Below, one piece after another: positions 59,986 through 64,000 of a stretch of DNA of 64,000 nt (within the stretch, counting starts at the first letter, position 1; each line of letters begins with the position of its first letter). The DNA comes from Amyelois transitella (lineage: Eukaryota; Arthropoda; Insecta; Lepidoptera; Pyralidae), in assembly GCF_032362555.1 (NCBI RefSeq), contig NC_083524.1, positions 2,962,001-3,026,000 of the forward strand, read 5' to 3'. The notes beneath the pieces are model-generated. The model did no database searches. It worked only from the letters and a program-made list of their open reading frames with translations, and had not been told where the DNA came from. Both the position numbers and the translations under genes were made by a program.

Positions 59986-61100
59986 ATTAATATTAGGATT
60001 ATTGTTTAAAAATACTTTTTTCTCTTTGATCCCTTCTTTCTTAGGACTGCACTGGTTTGGTCTACGGGTTATAAGATACATAGAATGAATATACAAATAA
60101 AATAAAAAAAAAAAAAATTCAAAGCCCTTCAGGCGAGTAGGCGACCAATACTGTTGAAAAGAGTTTCTTTCGGCGTTTCTTCTCTTGCAGTGGTCGGTTA
60201 CGAAGCGCTAGTAGTCTTTAGCTTTGAAAGAATTAATAATTTTAAATTTGAGTTTTGAATACATATCTATTTAATTTATCTAAATCGATAATTTTTACAT
60301 GTAATTTGACGTAAAAAAGTGCCTACAAAGGCCTATTTTCTGAATAAACGTTTGAGTTTGGTTACAGTCGGCTTGAGCTCGATCGAACGCATGCGTGTTT
60401 TGAGTCCAAACATGCTTTGTTTAAAATTTAAGTTGACGTCATTTAGAGACACTGCTGCAGTGCAGTTTGGTGCCTATTCTTCTGTTATCCTATTCTTCAC
60501 TTGCGCTTCTGAATTTGTGTAAACTTTTTTGCATATGAATATTCTGCAGACTGTTTAAATAACACCCTTTTAAAACGTTGTTGTTATCAGTAAAGTGAAA
60601 TGATGGGAATCTAAAATTTCGATTCCTACGCAAAATTTTTTTGTTTAATTTGAATTCATAATTCATTAAAAATAAGTATTTTTTTTTACAAAACAACCGA
60701 CTTCAACACTATTCCCTATCTCAAAAATTACTGAACCGATTTTGATGAAAGTATTTTTTTTCAATAAGTCTTTATATATTACATAGTTCTTATCATTATA
60801 GATTTATTGAAAAAAAAAACTTATCAAAAACAGTTCAGTAATTATTTTTACAAAATTGTAATTTTATTTTTATTTTTTCATTGGTAAAAATAATTCCTAG
60901 TATGTACTATGAATCATTGGTAAAAATAATTACTAGTATGTACTATGAATTGAATAGGTTTAGAGTAGTGGAAACCAATAAACATTGTACATTTTTGTAT
61001 TCCAATAAAAGAAACATTTTAATCAACATTTTATTTTTATTTTTACAAGACACTCTTTTCCAAATTACTAACGTGCACAACTAAAAACAAACATCCTGTA
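59986..61100. other. piggyBac 3' non-coding region
   Basis: AT-rich. 60120-60230 resembles an interspersed LINE/SINE tail (TCAGGCGAGTAGGCGACCAA). A direct repeat of 42-44 bp lies at about 60880-60950 (TTGGTAAAAATAATT ... AGTATGTACTATGAAT twice). No second gene was recognised. Confidence 0.5.
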
Positions 61101-62414
61101 GATATGCCCAGATCCGACCTAAAGCAGTTAGACAAACATTGACAGTGGACGGATACGGCCATCAGCAGTTAGGCGTTAACCACATGCCGCCATTTTGTCC
61201 AGATACGGCCATCAGCAGACAAGCAAGGCAAACAAGTCACGCACACAGACATACATTTTTCTAGTTTTTGGCTATGGTTTTTCGCTCATTTTCTCTAGGC
61301 AAGCTATATATGTCTGATATAAAAACGAAACTACAATTTTTCGTGTTTGCCACACTGCCCTTACAGTTGAGCAAAGACAAATGTAAGTGAATGAACGAGC
61401 CAATTGAAAAAATGATAGTTTTCTAGGTAAGTTTTCAGTTTTTAGTAGAAATATACTATTTTAAGACATTTAGATACATTTTACTTGTTGTTTTGTGAAG
61501 CCAAATACATTATTTACGATTACAATGCCTCAAATAAATCTACATTTCAATATTTTCATGGTAATAGAAGTATAAAGTTTGCGTTGTAGAAGTTGCAAAA
61601 TGGCGAAATCGTGATTCTTACTGGATTATTTGTGAAGACGATTTTAGAGAATTTTACTTGGGACATAATAACTTTTTGGCACCATTAAATTCCTCAATTA
61701 TTGGACTTTGTGGAATAGTAAACAAAAACAGAATATATGAAAGATGTAAATTGCAAAATCAGTAAAATATTTACAATGGATAATTTTTCGGTAAGTTTTG
61801 AATTCAGTGACCTAAATATAATAAACGCAAGTGTTTTTTCGCATCAAAATTTATTGCATATGATTCTTCATTTATATATCTTTAAAAAAAAATAAATTTT
61901 TGGGTAGGTCCCAAATAATTATATACAGATATACAACAAAATCTAAGACACTGCGCGCCCGTCCGCCGCGGCGCTTGAACGCCGCAGACGAGGTGCGCAG
62001 TTTGCGTATAGCCGCCGCAGCTGAAGGGTTAAGCCTTCCTGGATAAATGGTCTATTCAACGCAAAAAGAATTTATCAATTCGAACCAGAAGTTCCTGAGA
62101 TTAGCGCGTTCAAACAAACAAACTCTTCAGCTTTATAATATTAATATAGATGGGATTTTCAAATACAATCTGGTAACAATTTTACAAAGATACCAATTTA
62201 TTTTGTGCTCCTAAATTTAAGATCCTAACCTAAAAAAAATATATTGGAATTACACAAACGGAGTTTACCGTTCAAATACCCAGACCCGCCTACACAGTAC
62301 TTACCTTTGGGCCTCAAATTGACGTAATGGTCATAACGACCAAGTCACACCTACCTCATATGAGTCATATAGGCCAAGAATATTGGTAGAACCATTCAAG
62401 ATCAGTTTGTTACA

Positions 62415-62594
62415 TAAGGGATAGGCTTACGAACTTGGGATTCTTTTTTAGGCGACAGGCTAGCAACCTGTCACTATTTGAATCTCAATTCTATCATTAA
62501 GCCATATAGCTGAACGTGGCCTTTCAGTCTTTTCAAGACTGTTGGCTCTGTCTACCCCGTAAGGGATATAGACGTGATGATATGTATGTATGTT
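62415..62594 (+). repeat. Family A repeat, 5' truncated
   Basis: From AAGGGATAGGCTTACGAACT to GATATGTATGTATG, with a well-kept 3' half. Confidence 0.85.
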
Positions 62595-62655
62595 GTTACA
62601 TAAACTGGCAGTTTTTTTTGAGAAATGTTACTTTGAAATTACTTTTTCCATATTC

Positions 62656-62860
62656 AGCTTCTTTGGAGTAGCGGTAGTGTTTGCCTCTGAGACAAAAGGG
62701 CCGGGGTTCGAATTCCGGCCAGGGTGTGATGACTTTTCTGGTTTTCTGACCAGGGTTTAGTCGGCTTCTTTGGAGTAGCGGTAGTGCCTGCCTCTGATAC
62801 ACAAGGGTTTGAATCCCGGCCAGGGTGTGATGACTTTTTGGTGTTCTGACCAAGGTCTTT
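62656..62860 (+). repeat. Two tandem tRNA-like SINE heads
   Basis: The segment CTTCTTTGGAGTAGCGGTAG ... GGCCAGGGTGTGATGACTTT occurs twice, about 105 bp apart. Each has an A-box-like and a B-box-like stretch (GGGTTCGAATTCC; GGGTTTGAATCCC). Confidence 0.8.
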
Positions 62861-63009
62861 TATGTTAATTGATATGGGTACCTACCCATGTAGATATAAT
62901 ATTTATTATCGTCGTTTGGTAGATGAAGTATCCCACACCACAGTCTCAAGCTTACTTCGAAGCTCAATCTGTATTATTTATTCTATATATATATATATAT
63001 ATATATATG

Positions 63010-63175
63010 TCACATATAATCACGTCTATATCGAGGAGTAGACAAAGCCAACAGTCTCGAAAGGACCAATAGGTGAAGTTGCCTTAGATTGAAATTCAAA
63101 TAGTGACAGGTTGTTAGCCCATCGCCTAAAAGAAGAATCTCACGTTTAAAAGTCTATCCCTTAGTCGTATATAAG
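63010..63175 (-). repeat. Family A repeat, truncated
   Basis: Reversed copy from CATATAATCACGTCTATATC to GTCTATCCCTTAGTCG. Confidence 0.75.
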
Positions 63176-64000
63176 TATGTATGTAATATGGTAACCAAAT
63201 ATAAAATGGCCTGTTTTTTTATAAATTGTAGGTAGGTACTCTTTTTTTAATATTATTAATCTGTACTTTTCTTTTTAAAAAAAATGATCAAACATATAGT
63301 GAGGTCATAGTTACAGGCCACTCCAGCCATTCCCAGGGAAAATAAGTATTATCCCATTAAAATTCTGTTCCCGTCCAACCGGAACGGGAACTGGGGACCG
63401 TGACGGCGCAGTCGGCGCACCCCGCGGAACCAACCACCGTGCCATAGGGCACGGGAAGCCAGTTCATTTAACAAGGATCTTTAAAATATTTAAAAGCTAA
63501 CTTGGTTAAAAAAATTGAAACTTAACGTCGAAAAACAAGTTAGGCGTTGGAGGAATATTTTTATAATTAAAATCGACTAAGTAGTTACTACATAAAGTTC
63601 ATTTCGAGACTGGTTGGCTCTGTCAAAGTATTACACATAAAGTTCTCTGTCAGATCCAATGGTTGACTGGTAGATAATGCTTCTAGCATTAAGTCCGCCA
63701 ATTGTGATATACATTTGTATTTTGTGCAATCAAGTTTAAATAAATAAAAATTACAACTTAGAATAATATTATTTTTATATGCATACATAAAATCATTTCT
63801 TTATCCCTTACGGAGTAGACAGAGACAGTCTAGAAAAAATTGAAAGGCAACGTTTAGCTGCATTGAGATTCAAATTTATCAATCAAATCTATTTACTTGA
63901 GGAATTTTGATGCAATTTTGTATGTTCTTAAATGCAAGGTAATAAGCCATTTGGCTAGAATTTAACTTGGAATGACACCTTAAATCATTTTATACCAAAA

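Larger units (their letters stand above)
54905..62032 (+). mobile_element. piggyBac-type transposon, about 7.1 kb, with TTAA target duplications
   Basis: TTAA at 54905-54908 and 62029-62032 flank a 7120-bp element starting CCCTTCGTAAGC and ending GCAGCTGAAGGG, so the ends share CCCTTC/GAAGGG. A 22-bp subterminal repeat near the left end (54919-54940) recurs inverted at 61104-61125 with 19 of 22 matches. Copies of GGATACGGCC at 61151-61160 and GATACGGCC at 61202-61210 add to a right-end repeat cluster. Contents: leader exon and intron with a minisatellite, an intact transposase gene, a SINE, and non-coding DNA. The split host repeat fixes the boundaries. It is much longer than typical 2-3 kb piggyBac elements. 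Confidence 0.92.
54770..62150 (-). mobile_element. Helitron-like element split by the piggyBac insertion
   Basis: The left half (54770-54904) runs CTAGCTGTGCCCGCGACTTC to GTGATATAGCC. The right half (62033-62150) continues GCCTTCCTGGATAAATGGTC to TAATATTAATATAGA. With one TTAA between them the halves join into the same unit seen at 13251-13512. Confidence 0.85.
62033..64000. other. Repeat-rich right flank, no gene recognised
   Basis: Remainder of the Helitron-like host repeat, family A copies (62415-62594, 63010-63175, fragment near 63783), tandem SINE heads (62656-62860), a TA tract (62986-63008) and a GC-rich hairpin-bearing patch (63370-63460, with CCGTGCCATAGGGCACGG). Confidence 0.6.

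Overview
The window is nuclear DNA of an insect, almost certainly a moth or butterfly. Genes are split by short consensus introns inside AT-rich, repeat-packed DNA. Helitron-like repeats, a tRNA-derived SINE and a third short repeat with a (TATG)n tail recur on both strands, and one large piggyBac-type transposon is present. No prokaryotic, CRISPR or viral gene was seen. Species and chromosome cannot be told from the sequence. All gene names rest on reading motifs and splice sites by eye; no database search was run.

Layout. (1) 1-27650, minus strand: the 5' end of kibra, a Hippo-pathway scaffold. Its first three coding exons (111 codons, two WW domains) are spread over 23 kb; later exons lie left of the window. 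(2) 30488-32866, minus strand: a complete five-exon chymotrypsin-like gene (285 aa) whose catalytic serine is replaced by aspartate, so probably a non-catalytic serine protease homolog. (3) 33323-40964, plus strand: a complete ten-exon FAM114A (NOXP20/DUF719) gene, 563 aa. (4) 41100-51000: intergenic DNA dominated by repeats, with a cluster of DRE-like TATCGAT motifs and several perfect hairpins. (5) 51404-51863, plus strand: first coding exon of a CIP/KIP-type CDK inhibitor (dacapo/p27 homolog), behind a CpG-rich promoter with E2F-type sites; the exon ends inside a PCNA-binding (PIP) motif. (6) 54905-62032: a 7.1-kb piggyBac element with TTAA target duplications and an intact transposase (652 aa, four coding exons). 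A 120-bp minisatellite of eleven units lies in a probable 5'-leader intron. The element sits inside a Helitron-like repeat whose two halves can still be matched across it. (7) 62033-64000: repeats only.

Function. kibra and the CDK inhibitor both restrain growth or the cell cycle, but nothing here shows they are co-regulated. The neighbouring genes are unrelated in function. If the missing last exon of the CDK inhibitor lies to the right of the window, the piggyBac element is a sense-strand insertion in its first intron.
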